From an uncultured Dialister sp. (lineage in GTDB: Bacteria; Bacillota; Negativicutes; Veillonellales; Dialisteraceae), in NCBI GenBank assembly GCA_900545785.1, contig URAA01000101.1, positions 1-5,117 of the forward strand: 5,117 nucleotides of DNA, written 5' to 3'. The notes beneath the pieces were generated by a model, which searched no databases, was not told the DNA's origin, and saw only the letters and a list, made by a program, of their open reading frames with translations. The position numbers and the translations under genes are program-made. Shown piece after piece: positions 1 through 5,117 of this stretch; the stretch's first letter is position 1, and each line of letters begins with the position of its first letter.

Positions 1-47
1 TTCCGATCTGAAAAACTTGTTACTTTTCCTTTTATATATCCAATCAT
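1..47 (-). CDS. ruvA: RuvA, Holliday junction branch-migration subunit (N-terminal fragment)
   Basis: The first 15 codons of a gene that runs off the left edge are visible, translating as MIGYIKGKVTSFSDR. The opening MIGxIxGxV matches the conserved N-terminal OB-fold strand of RuvA, which in the family forms the tetramer that binds four-way DNA junctions and loads the RuvB motor. The ATG lies 2 nt after the ruvC stop (TAA TA ATG). A GGGGAG Shine-Dalgarno inside the last ruvC codons sits 6 nt upstream, which fixes the start. The ruvC-ruvA order is the common bacterial arrangement and supports the call despite the short fragment. Everything beyond residue 15 is outside the window. Confidence 0.85.
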   Translation of the reverse strand, partial: MIGYIKGKVTSFSDR

Positions 48-49
48 TA

Positions 50-541
50 TTAACTCCCCAATAATTTTTTATGTTCCATACGGTAAACAGCAGTCAATGC
101 AATGGCCAACGCATCGGCGGCATCATCAGGATTGATTTTTTTTGTGATTTTCATCAGCCGCATGATCATTTCTATCACTTGTTTTTTCTCTGCCCTTCCG
201 TAACCAGCAATTTGCTGCTTCACTTGAAGAGGCGTTATATCCACCACCGGCAAGTTCCGCCTGTATCCGGCAAGGAGAATGACCCCCCGCGCTTCTGCAA
301 CAGCGATTCCCGTTGTAATATTGGTATTAAAATACAGCGATTCCACTCCCATAAACTGGGGGCGATAGGTCTCTATCAATTCAGAGACGCCTTCATAAAT
401 GATATTAAGCCGTTCTAAGGGCGTTTGTTCTTTAAATGTTTCTATTACCCCGTAATTGACGGGAATAATTTGGTTTCCGTTTTTTTCAACAACTCCGAAA
501 CCGCAGCGTCCGGTTCCCGGATCAATGCCTAATGCACGCAT
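50..541 (-). CDS. ruvC: RuvC, crossover junction endodeoxyribonuclease
   Basis: RuvC is a cytoplasmic dimeric nuclease that resolves Holliday junctions made by RecA and migrated by RuvAB, cutting two opposing strands symmetrically. The 163-residue product has the usual family length. The four acidic metal-binding residues of the RNase H fold are present: Asp7 in GIDPGTG, Glu67 in GVESLYFNTN, and Asp140 and Asp143 in DDAADALA. The segment around residues 101-119 (DITPLQVKQQIAGYGRAEK) is also typical. An in-frame ATG two codons upstream (547) would give MKMRALG, but GGGGAG abuts that ATG with no spacing, whereas it is 6 nt from the ATG at 541. The 541 start also gives the family-like opening MRALGIDPG. 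Transcription probably starts from the extended -10 promoter just upstream, and ruvA follows after 2 nt. No inactivating change is visible. Confidence 0.97.
   Translation of the reverse strand: MRALGIDPGTGRCGFGVVEKNGNQIIPVNYGVIETFKEQTPLERLNIIYEGVSELIETYRPQFMGVESLYFNTNITTGIAVAEARGVILLAGYRRNLPVVDITPLQVKQQIAGYGRAEKKQVIEMIMRLMKITKKINPDDAADALAIALTAVYRMEHKKLLGS
54..59 (-). promoter_or_regulatory. Shine-Dalgarno site of ruvA
   Basis: GGGGAG on the minus strand, 6 nt before the ruvA ATG at 47. It lies within the final sense codons of ruvC (Leu-Gly-Ser), so ribosomes finishing ruvC pass directly over the ruvA initiation site and the two genes are probably translationally coupled. Confidence 0.75.
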
Positions 542-547
542 TTTCAT

Positions 548-553
548 CTCCCC
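548..553 (-). promoter_or_regulatory. Shine-Dalgarno site deciding the ruvC start
   Basis: GGGGAG lies 6 nt upstream of the ATG at 541 and directly touches the alternative ATG at 547. The spacing argues for initiation at 541. The same hexamer at the same spacing precedes ruvA. Confidence 0.75.
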
Positions 554-570
554 ATATAAAATTCTTTTTA

Positions 571-579
571 ATTATAGCA
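571..579 (-). promoter_or_regulatory. Extended -10 promoter of ruvC-ruvA
   Basis: The minus strand reads TGCTATAAT, a consensus TATAAT (576-571) preceded by the TGn extended -10 element (579-577). The hexamer 17 nt upstream (AAGAGA, 599-594) does not resemble TTGACA, so recognition would rest on the extended -10. The predicted start near position 564 leaves a leader of about 20 nt that contains the ruvC ribosome site. A perfect 14-bp palindrome (581-594) fills most of the spacer. Confidence 0.7.
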
Positions 580-580
580 T

Positions 581-594
581 AGAAAAGCTTTTCT
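581..594. repeat. 14-bp perfect palindrome in the ruvC promoter spacer
   Basis: AGAAAAGCTTTTCT is identical to its own reverse complement and lies immediately upstream of the extended -10 element. Its position between the -35 and -10 regions would suit a dimeric repressor. It does not match the Bacillus-type LexA box (CGAAC-N4-GTTCG) or the E. coli box (CTGT-N8-ACAG), so no regulator can be named. It could also be a chance A/T-rich palindrome. Confidence 0.5.
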
Positions 595-730
595 CTCTTA
601 TTTTCTTGACTCAGTCTCTATATATTTAACCTGCTTCTGAAAATAAAATGGAATCATATTATCTGAGTAAAATTTATAAATAAGATCAGTGAATAAAATA
701 CTCCGCCAAATATAAAATAAACTGAAATTT

Positions 731-772
731 TAAACAAAGAAAAAATCCCGATAATCAATTCTATCGGGATTT
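731..772 (-). terminator. Rho-independent terminator after tRNA-Leu
   Basis: On the minus strand an 11-bp perfect stem AAATCCCGATA / TATCGGGATTT (743-753 and 762-772) closes an 8-nt loop and is followed by a T-rich tail (TTTCTTTGTTT). It begins 5 nt after the encoded CCA of the tRNA. No T-run follows the hairpin on the plus strand, so it acts in one direction only. Because no terminator separates surE from the tRNA, it probably ends both the tRNA transcript and read-through from the surE operon. Confidence 0.92.
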
Positions 773-777
773 CCATA

Positions 778-863
778 TGGTGCCGGAGGTGGGACTTGAA
801 CCCACACGATATTGCTATCGGCAGATTTTGAGTCTGCTGCGTCTGCCATTCCGCCACTCCGGC
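778..863 (-). tRNA. tRNA-Leu (anticodon CAA)
   Basis: A complete class II cloverleaf of 86 nt including an encoded 3' CCA (780-778). The acceptor stem is GCCGGAG/CTCCGGC with discriminator A. The D arm has stem GCG/CGC and a GG in the loop. The anticodon stem GCAGA/TCTGC encloses loop CTCAAAA, giving anticodon CAA (+ strand 828-830), which reads UUG. The long variable arm CGATA-GCAA-TATCG is diagnostic for Leu/Ser/Tyr-type tRNAs and fits leucine. The T arm is GTGGG-TTCAAGT-CCCAC. It lies 39 nt after surE with its own promoter and is followed by an intrinsic terminator. Confidence 0.97.
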
Positions 864-877
864 ATATGCTGACGGGA

Positions 878-906
878 ATTATATTATCATAAGTGCGGCC
901 TGTCAG
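878..906 (-). promoter_or_regulatory. Sigma-70-type promoter of tRNA-Leu
   Basis: The -35 hexamer CTGACA (906-901, 5 of 6 to TTGACA) and a perfect -10 TATAAT (883-878) are separated by exactly 17 nt. The predicted start near 871 is about 8 nt before the mature tRNA 5' end, so only a very short leader needs RNase P removal. The -35 element overlaps the surE stop codon (TGA at 905-903). Confidence 0.8.
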
Positions 907-1676
907 TCAACAAAAGTTTTACCTATTTTTTCAACATTCTTTAAATTATCGATATCGGTTTGATTCCATTGGAGAGGTGTTATCGTGATAAAACCGTTTC
1001 TGGCCCAATAAACATCGGTCTCTTCCTTTTCTCCTCCCACCGGTTTGCCGCTCATAATAAATTCCATGTCTTCTTTTTTATCGGTCTCCCCGATAATGAC
1101 ATTTGTATAATGCTGCAATCCCAAAGGTGCAGTTTTGATATGATTTCCGTCTATTTTATCCGGTTTCATCAGAGGAATATTCAGATTTAATATTCCCTTA
1201 TAGTGATGATTTACAAAATAAGTTTCCACTACTTCTTTTGTAAATTCTGCCGCTTTGGAAAGAAAGGCTACATCTTCCGTTGTTTCTGCAGAAACCGCAA
1301 GAGAAGGTATCCCCGCAAAAATTCCTTCCATGGCACCTGCTACCGTCCCGCTGTAAAGACAGTCACTTCCGGTATTAAATCCGTTATTGATTCCGGAAAC
1401 AATCAGATCGGGCTTATCCTTTGCAAGCCAATATTCAAGAGCCAGTTTGCAGCAGTCTCCGGTTGTCCCCGACAAAGAATAAACCGCTATATTTTCTCCG
1501 TAGCTTCTCTGTTTTTTCAAATGCAATTTTTTTCTTAAAGATAGTGATGCGGAGCAGGAACTCATTTCCGTTTCCGGTGCAATTACCGTAATTCTTGCAA
1601 TTTCGGATAAACTGAGTGCCAAAAGATGAATTCCTTTTGAAGAAAATCCGTCATCATTCGTCATAAATATGTGCAT
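903..1676 (-). CDS. surE: SurE, 5'/3'-nucleotidase (survival protein)
   Basis: SurE-family enzymes are metal-dependent nucleoside 5'- and 3'-monophosphate phosphatases, some also acting on short polyphosphate, and are linked to stationary-phase and stress survival. The 257-residue product is close to the usual ~250. The metal and active-site positions are present: Asp8-Asp9 in TNDDG, Ser39 in APETEMS, and Asn97 in SGINNG, followed by the conserved SGTVAGAMEG stretch (109-118). The opening MHIFMTNDDG aligns with the family MRILLTNDDG, which supports the first ATG rather than the internal one at residue 5. The ATG follows the glycosyltransferase TAA with no gap and an AAGGA lies about 10 nt upstream, so translation is probably coupled. 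The order surE then tRNA shows no intervening terminator. Confidence 0.95.
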   Translation of the reverse strand: MHIFMTNDDGFSSKGIHLLALSLSEIARITVIAPETEMSSCSASLSLRKKLHLKKQRSYGENIAVYSLSGTTGDCCKLALEYWLAKDKPDLIVSGINNGFNTGSDCLYSGTVAGAMEGIFAGIPSLAVSAETTEDVAFLSKAAEFTKEVVETYFVNHHYKGILNLNIPLMKPDKIDGNHIKTAPLGLQHYTNVIIGETDKKEDMEFIMSGKPVGGEKEETDVYWARNGFITITPLQWNQTDIDNLKNVEKIGKTFVD

Positions 1677-2933
1677 TTATTCAATTTCCTTTTTTCTGGT
1701 TAAAAAGGCATCTTCAAACTGAATACTTCTTGTATGCAACGTATGTACCCATTTCTTGTCGTGTCGATGAATCCACCCGAGAAAAGTTACCGGTATCCAT
1801 GAATACATAAATATAGGATAAACAAGCCAATAAAGATAAACTTTCAGAGGGACTTCAATTTGTAAAAGAACCACCAGCGGCAAAATATATTGGATAAATC
1901 CCAAAGTACTCCAGAATTGTCTCGGCACCAGTGCATCATTGTAAAGAATAACCGTAAAACATGGATAAAACATGTTTATATAAGTCATTATCAAATAAAA
2001 GGCCGACAGAAGAAGGAAGTAGTTTTGCAGGAGCTGCATAATTCCGTCCAATATGACAATATTGCGCTTTTTGAATCCTTCTTTTAAAAGAATAGGTATA
2101 TATCGTTCCGAGCAATCAAATTGCCCTTGCGCCCACCGTTTTCTTTGATTCCACGACGCCATAAAGGTCAGAGGCTTTTCATCATAAATAATTGCATCAT
2201 GAACCCAGCAGGTACGAATCCCGTGAGAAAGGCATTTCATGGAAAATTCCATATCTTCCGTCAGACAGTCACAGCCCCAGCCGAATTCTTTTACGACATC
2301 TGCAGAGATGCACATGCCTGTTCCGCCGAGACATGAAGAAAGCCCTATATTGTATTTTCCCAGATGCCATAGATGATTTACCGTCCAAAATGCAATGGCA
2401 AATGTGCCCGACACCCATGTATCTACCGGATTTTTAGCAGAAAGATATCCTTGCAAAACTTTTTGCCCTTTTAAAAGTCTTGTATTCATCACCGACAAAA
2501 AATCCAGATGAACTAAATTATCTGCGTCAAAAACGCAAAAAGCATCATAATTTCTTCCTGTTTCAAATATTTTGGGAAAGGCCCAATCCATTGCATAACC
2601 CTTGCCGGCAAGTTCCTTATTAAAGCGTTCCAGCACATAAACACCATGCTTCCTTGCCAATTCAGCAGTCTTATCACTGCAATTATCCGCAACGACATAG
2701 GTGTCATATAATTCTTTAGGGTACTTTAAAAGACTCAGATTGTTCAGCAGATCTCCCAGCACCATTTCTTCATTATGCGCCGGTATTATAAGTGCAAATT
2801 TATTTTTCGGTTCAGCTAATTTCTTATCTTTTCTATGCCACATGCCAAACAAAGCAATGACTGTGTAATAAACGGTAAACCACGCCACAATCAATTGCAC
2901 GGGAAGCATGAGGATATCCAAAGGATAATTCAT
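1677..2933 (-). CDS. Integral-membrane family 2 glycosyltransferase, acceptor unknown
   Basis: A 418-residue inverting GT-A glycosyltransferase of the processive or BcsA/NodC-like type. An N-terminal membrane segment (about 7-30) precedes the cytoplasmic catalytic domain. That domain holds PAHNE (51-55), a nucleotide-contacting ADNCSD (82-87), the metal-binding Asp-Ala-Asp (136-138), the catalytic-base motif TED (225-227) and QRKRW (263-267, the Q/RxxRW motif). Several hydrophobic helices follow (roughly 297-330 and 343-386), then a short polar tail with a W-x2-T-x2-TR pattern (395-402). It starts 1 nt after pssA ends and runs directly into surE. The family fixes a nucleotide-sugar donor but not the product; candidates include a glycolipid, an exopolysaccharide or a poly-N-acetylglucosamine-like polymer. 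Coexpression with phospholipid enzymes makes a membrane-lipid acceptor plausible, but that is inference. Confidence 0.93.
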   Translation of the reverse strand: MNYPLDILMLPVQLIVAWFTVYYTVIALFGMWHRKDKKLAEPKNKFALIIPAHNEEMVLGDLLNNLSLLKYPKELYDTYVVADNCSDKTAELARKHGVYVLERFNKELAGKGYAMDWAFPKIFETGRNYDAFCVFDADNLVHLDFLSVMNTRLLKGQKVLQGYLSAKNPVDTWVSGTFAIAFWTVNHLWHLGKYNIGLSSCLGGTGMCISADVVKEFGWGCDCLTEDMEFSMKCLSHGIRTCWVHDAIIYDEKPLTFMASWNQRKRWAQGQFDCSERYIPILLKEGFKKRNIVILDGIMQLLQNYFLLLSAFYLIMTYINMFYPCFTVILYNDALVPRQFWSTLGFIQYILPLVVLLQIEVPLKVYLYWLVYPIFMYSWIPVTFLGWIHRHDKKWVHTLHTRSIQFEDAFLTRKKEIE

Positions 2934-2934
2934 T

Positions 2935-3654
2935 TTACATCTCTTCCTCAGTTATATTTTTTCTACGTAATCTGCGAGATTTTCTCTTTCGATTCAGATA
3001 AGTATTTATCATGCCGAACATGATATAAGCGGCACAGAGAGCAGCCGCCCAGACAGGCCAATATATGGCTGTGGAAATAATAAAAAATCCGAGACAAATC
3101 AAGAGTGCCGACAGATGCAATCGGTCTGCACTGGCTCCTTTATTATCCGGATAGTGAACTTCGCTTACCATCAGGAATGCCAGCACAAGAACAAATATCA
3201 CGGCCAGCCAGTTCCATATTTTTACACCCGACAAAACATAGCAGGCAATAATAACACCTACCGTCGGGCAGGGTAATCCTTCAAAATAACCATGAACATT
3301 GTTCACTTTTACATTAAAGCGAGCAAGGCGGAAAGCGCAGAGTGTTCCTAAAAGGGCGCAAGCAATAACCCCGAGAATCCCCAGTTCTTTCAGCTGATAA
3401 GAATACATCAGGGCTCCTGCGGCTATACCGAAAGAGATATCATCGGAAAGAGAATCCAATTCCACTCCCATGGGACCTGCCGTATGCAATGCACGCGCTA
3501 CGCGGCCGTCTAAAGCATCGGCTATCATGGCTATTAAAATGAAGATTGCAGCGAGATGGTATTCTCCGGAAATAGACATCATAACGGATAATCCGCCAAA
3601 GAGGGCATTAGCTGCCGTCACACCGTTAGCTATCCATGATTTATTCATTTTCAT
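2935..3654 (-). CDS. pssA: PssA, CDP-diacylglycerol-serine O-phosphatidyltransferase
   Basis: PssA transfers the phosphatidyl group of CDP-diacylglycerol to L-serine at the inner membrane, giving phosphatidylserine and CMP, the first committed step to phosphatidylethanolamine. The CDP-alcohol phosphatidyltransferase signature is complete: Asp46, Asp49-Gly50, Ala53-Arg54, Gly63, Asp67 and Asp71. The small-PssA markers FRLARFN (108-114) and FEGLPCP (124-130) follow. The latter continues PTVG, where many homologues have PAAAG. The 239-residue protein is largely hydrophobic helices and ends in a strongly basic tail (about 221-232) plus TEEEM. The start at 3654 has GGGGAGG 5 nt upstream, while an ATG two codons later is 11 nt away. 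The ATG overlaps the psd stop as ATGA, so the two steps are translationally coupled. Confidence 0.95.
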   Translation of the reverse strand: MKMNKSWIANGVTAANALFGGLSVMMSISGEYHLAAIFILIAMIADALDGRVARALHTAGPMGVELDSLSDDISFGIAAGALMYSYQLKELGILGVIACALLGTLCAFRLARFNVKVNNVHGYFEGLPCPTVGVIIACYVLSGVKIWNWLAVIFVLVLAFLMVSEVHYPDNKGASADRLHLSALLICLGFFIISTAIYWPVWAAALCAAYIMFGMINTYLNRKRKSRRLRRKNITEEEM

Positions 3655-4298
3655 TTAAGCCTCCCCACAATCGTTAATCCTCCGCGAACAGTATCTCCCT
3701 TTTTTACATAAATATCAACATTTCCCGGTATATATAATTCTGTACAGGATCCGAATTTAATCATCCCGTAAAGCTCTCCTTTTTTCAGTGAATCTCCCAA
3801 ATTTTTCCAAGATACGACACGGCGCGCCAAAATACCGGCGATCAAAATAACTAAAATATTTCTGTGTTTTCCTTCGATACCTATCGCTTCTCTCTCATTT
3901 TCAAATCCCACATCTTTTTTATAAGCAGGTAAAAATTTCCCCTGCGTATAAGATTGATATTTGATGACCCCTTCCATGGGAGAGCGGTTGCAGTGTACAT
4001 CAAATATGGAAAGAAATATGGTGACCTTATGACATTTTACACCTAAATACATGTCCTCTTCCACATTATCGGAGACATCGACCACGGTACCGTCGGCAGG
4101 GGAAACAATGGTATCTTCTCCGGAAGGGATTTTATCATTCCTTGGAGGACACCGAAAAAAATAAGTAAAATAACAGGCCAGTACAAAGGGGATAACCGCC
4201 AATTTCATCATATCAAAATATCCGAGCAACACGGCTGCCGCTATAGATATCAGAATGAAAGGATATCCCTCCTGCAATATAATCGGTTTTTTTAACAT
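3651..4298 (-). CDS. psd: Psd, phosphatidylserine decarboxylase (short pyruvoyl type)
   Basis: Psd is a membrane-associated enzyme that decarboxylates phosphatidylserine to phosphatidylethanolamine using a self-made pyruvoyl group. The 215 residues match the short Psd subfamily (about 210-220) rather than the E. coli-type enzyme of about 320. Two N-terminal hydrophobic helices (about 12-28 and 32-48) are followed by FFRCPPR, SPADG (Asp69), FLSIFDVHCNRSP (His102) and GMIKFGS (178-184). Self-cleavage is expected between Gly183 and Ser184, giving a large beta chain and a 32-residue alpha chain with the pyruvoyl. Asp69 and His102 correspond to the catalytic Asp/His of the family. The start overlaps the end of wecG by 7 nt and has only a distant AAAGGA (about 15 nt), so initiation probably depends on coupling. 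pssA overlaps its end by 4 nt. Confidence 0.95.
   Translation of the reverse strand: MLKKPIILQEGYPFILISIAAAVLLGYFDMMKLAVIPFVLACYFTYFFRCPPRNDKIPSGEDTIVSPADGTVVDVSDNVEEDMYLGVKCHKVTIFLSIFDVHCNRSPMEGVIKYQSYTQGKFLPAYKKDVGFENEREAIGIEGKHRNILVILIAGILARRVVSWKNLGDSLKKGELYGMIKFGSCTELYIPGNVDIYVKKGDTVRGGLTIVGRLK
3660..3666 (-). promoter_or_regulatory. Shine-Dalgarno site deciding the pssA start
   Basis: GGGGAGG lies 5 nt before the ATG at 3654, inside the end of psd. It favours that ATG over the in-frame ATG at 3648, and it is the strongest ribosome site within the operon. Confidence 0.7.
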
Positions 4299-5047
4299 AA
4301 GCGATCTTTATTTTCCTTTTTCCATTTTTTGACGGCAAGCATAAAATTCGGCAATGCCGTCATTCTCACAATACGACGGGGCTGCAGCCAGAGCCGGTAA
4401 GCCCACTCCAATCTGTTTTTTTGAAACCATAAAGGAGCTCTTTTTAAATTCCCCGACATGACATCAAACACGCCGCCCACTCCTACAGCCATTGCGGATC
4501 CCAGCTCATCTTTGTGCTTCCACAGCCATTTTTCCTGTTTCGGCACTCCCATTCCGCAAAGCAAAATCTTCGTGTGATTCTCTCTTATGTCTCTGATAAT
4601 GCGTTTCTCTTCCTCTTCGTCAAAATAACCGTCATGACAGCCGGCTAAAGGAAACGCCCCTTCTTTTTCCACAAATTTCTGCACTGCTTTTTTCGCCACA
4701 CCCGGAGCACCGCCCAAAAAATAAACCGGCCATTTCTCCTGTACCGCCAATTTCAAAAGTTCTTCCGCATAATCGGCGCCGGTCACTCTTTCGGGAAAAG
4801 GGTAACCTAAAGTTTCTCCTGCCCAAAGCACGCCTGCTCCGTCGGGAACCACAAGAGTACAGTGATTCAATATGTCAAAAAGTTCTTTGTCTTTTTGTGC
4901 AAGCATGATCATTTCCGCATTAGCTGTCGCCACTATATTCGTTGTTTCCGATTCAATCATTTTGCGTGCATATTCCAAAGCTTCTTTCATCGTCACCGCA
5001 TATACACGAATCCCCATGATTGAATGAGAAGTATATGTATTCTCCAT
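4292..5047 (-). CDS. WecG/TagA/CpsF family (GT26) glycosyltransferase
   Basis: GT26 enzymes add a second sugar to a polyprenyl-diphosphate-linked first sugar. TagA adds ManNAc in teichoic acid linkage-unit synthesis and WecG adds ManNAcA in enterobacterial common antigen; the exact substrate here cannot be read. Counting from the ATG at 5047 (251 residues), the protein shows ATANAEM (Thr41), VVPDG with the presumed catalytic Asp69, RVTGADY, GMGVPKQE (165-172), GVGGVFDVMSGNLKRAP (189-205) and an Arg-rich C-terminal appendage (212-229). In TagA this appendage contacts membrane and substrate. Start choice is uncertain. The ATG at 5047 follows the upstream stop by 2 nt but lacks a clear Shine-Dalgarno. 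A GTG at 5065 adds six residues, overlaps the upstream gene by 16 nt and has AGGA 14 nt away. The last 7 nt overlap psd. Confidence 0.92.
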   Translation of the reverse strand: MENTYTSHSIMGIRVYAVTMKEALEYARKMIESETTNIVATANAEMIMLAQKDKELFDILNHCTLVVPDGAGVLWAGETLGYPFPERVTGADYAEELLKLAVQEKWPVYFLGGAPGVAKKAVQKFVEKEGAFPLAGCHDGYFDEEEEKRIIRDIRENHTKILLCGMGVPKQEKWLWKHKDELGSAMAVGVGGVFDVMSGNLKRAPLWFQKNRLEWAYRLWLQPRRIVRMTALPNFMLAVKKWKKENKDRLC

Positions 5048-5049
5048 AA

Positions 5050-5117
5050 TTATATCATCAGGCACTTTATTTTGCCGTTTCCTGTCAAAATTCCAAAGAC
5101 ATCTCCTGCCGTTCCGC
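5050..5117 (-). CDS. C-terminal end of upstream gene, possibly CobS (cobalamin 5'-phosphate synthase)
   Basis: An open frame enters from the right edge and stops at TAA (5052-5050), giving 21 residues that begin GTAGDVFG and end KIKCLMI. The partial first codon ends in GC, so it could encode Gly, giving GGTAGDVFG. CobS proteins end with GGxTGDxxG followed by about 16-18 hydrophobic residues, and both the motif and the distance to the stop fit. CobS joins adenosylcobinamide-GDP and alpha-ribazole at the membrane in the last steps of cobalamin synthesis. The stop lies 2 nt before the preferred wecG start, consistent with one operon. The evidence is short: another reading frame stops after 10 codons, and a third stays open into wecG but has no start codon in view. 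Confidence 0.45.
   Translation of the reverse strand, partial: GTAGDVFGILTGNGKIKCLMI

Noticed and set aside
71..418. Plus-strand frame of 115 codons opposite ruvC
   Set aside because: It lies wholly antisense to a well-supported ruvC, has no ribosome site and is rich in Cys/His/Phe as expected of a shadow frame.
606..611. TTGACT on the plus strand as a -35 element
   Set aside because: No -10 hexamer at 16-18 nt spacing and no plus-strand gene downstream.
598..657. 19-codon minus-strand frame (MIPFYFQKQV...) between the terminator and the ruvC promoter
   Set aside because: No Shine-Dalgarno, no convincing promoter, AT-rich composition and no recognisable features; likely chance.
548..730. 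Possible CRISPR, repeat array or small RNA in the tRNA-ruvC gap
   Set aside because: No repeated units and no stable GC-containing hairpin with a T-tail apart from the tRNA terminator; only the ruvC promoter and palindrome are supportable.
654..857. 67-codon minus-strand frame beginning MAEWQTQQTQ
   Set aside because: It runs through the tRNA-Leu and its terminator; the N-terminal part is the translated tRNA, a well-known spurious prediction, and there is no ribosome site.
1203..1538. Plus-strand frame of 111 codons opposite surE
   Set aside because: Antisense shadow of surE with no protein-like conservation signals.
5049..5057. TGATATAAT as an internal extended -10 promoter at the wecG start
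   Set aside because: No -35 at suitable spacing (the nearby TTGACA is 28 nt away), and the predicted start would fall after the preferred ATG.

Overview
The window looks like ordinary chromosome from a low-to-moderate GC member of the Firmicutes. A diderm group such as the Negativicutes (Dialister/Megasphaera/Veillonella-like) is the best guess. This is an inference from gene content: a phosphatidylethanolamine pathway (PssA plus Psd), SurE, a WecG/TagA glycosyltransferase, an AT-rich background and strong GGGGAG-type Shine-Dalgarno sites. No 16S or other diagnostic marker is present.

Everything lies on the minus strand, so the biological order runs from high to low coordinates. At the right edge is the last ~21 codons of a gene with a CobS-like C-terminus (5050-5117). 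It is followed by wecG/tagA (4292-5047), psd (3651-4298), pssA (2935-3654), a family 2 membrane glycosyltransferase (1677-2933) and surE (903-1676). Junctions within this set range from a 7-nt overlap to a 2-nt gap, and no terminator is visible between the genes, so it reads as one operon. Next comes tRNA-Leu(CAA) (778-863), with its own sigma-70-type promoter overlapping the surE stop codon. A strong intrinsic terminator (731-772) follows and probably ends both the tRNA and the operon transcript.

After about 180 nt of AT-rich intergenic DNA, a separate unit starts from an extended -10 promoter (571-579): ruvC (50-541), then the first 15 codons of ruvA (1-47), cut by the window edge. This is the usual ruvC-ruvA order for Holliday-junction processing.

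Functionally the operon is an envelope module. PssA makes phosphatidylserine from CDP-diacylglycerol and serine, and Psd decarboxylates it to phosphatidylethanolamine. Two glycosyltransferases, one of the lipid-carrier GT26 type and one an integral-membrane GT2 of unknown acceptor, are translated with these enzymes. SurE is a nucleotide/survival phosphatase. I do not see a clearly new system. The item most worth a second look is the uncharacterised GT2 embedded between pssA and surE, followed by the small regulatory details around the tRNA and ruvC promoters.
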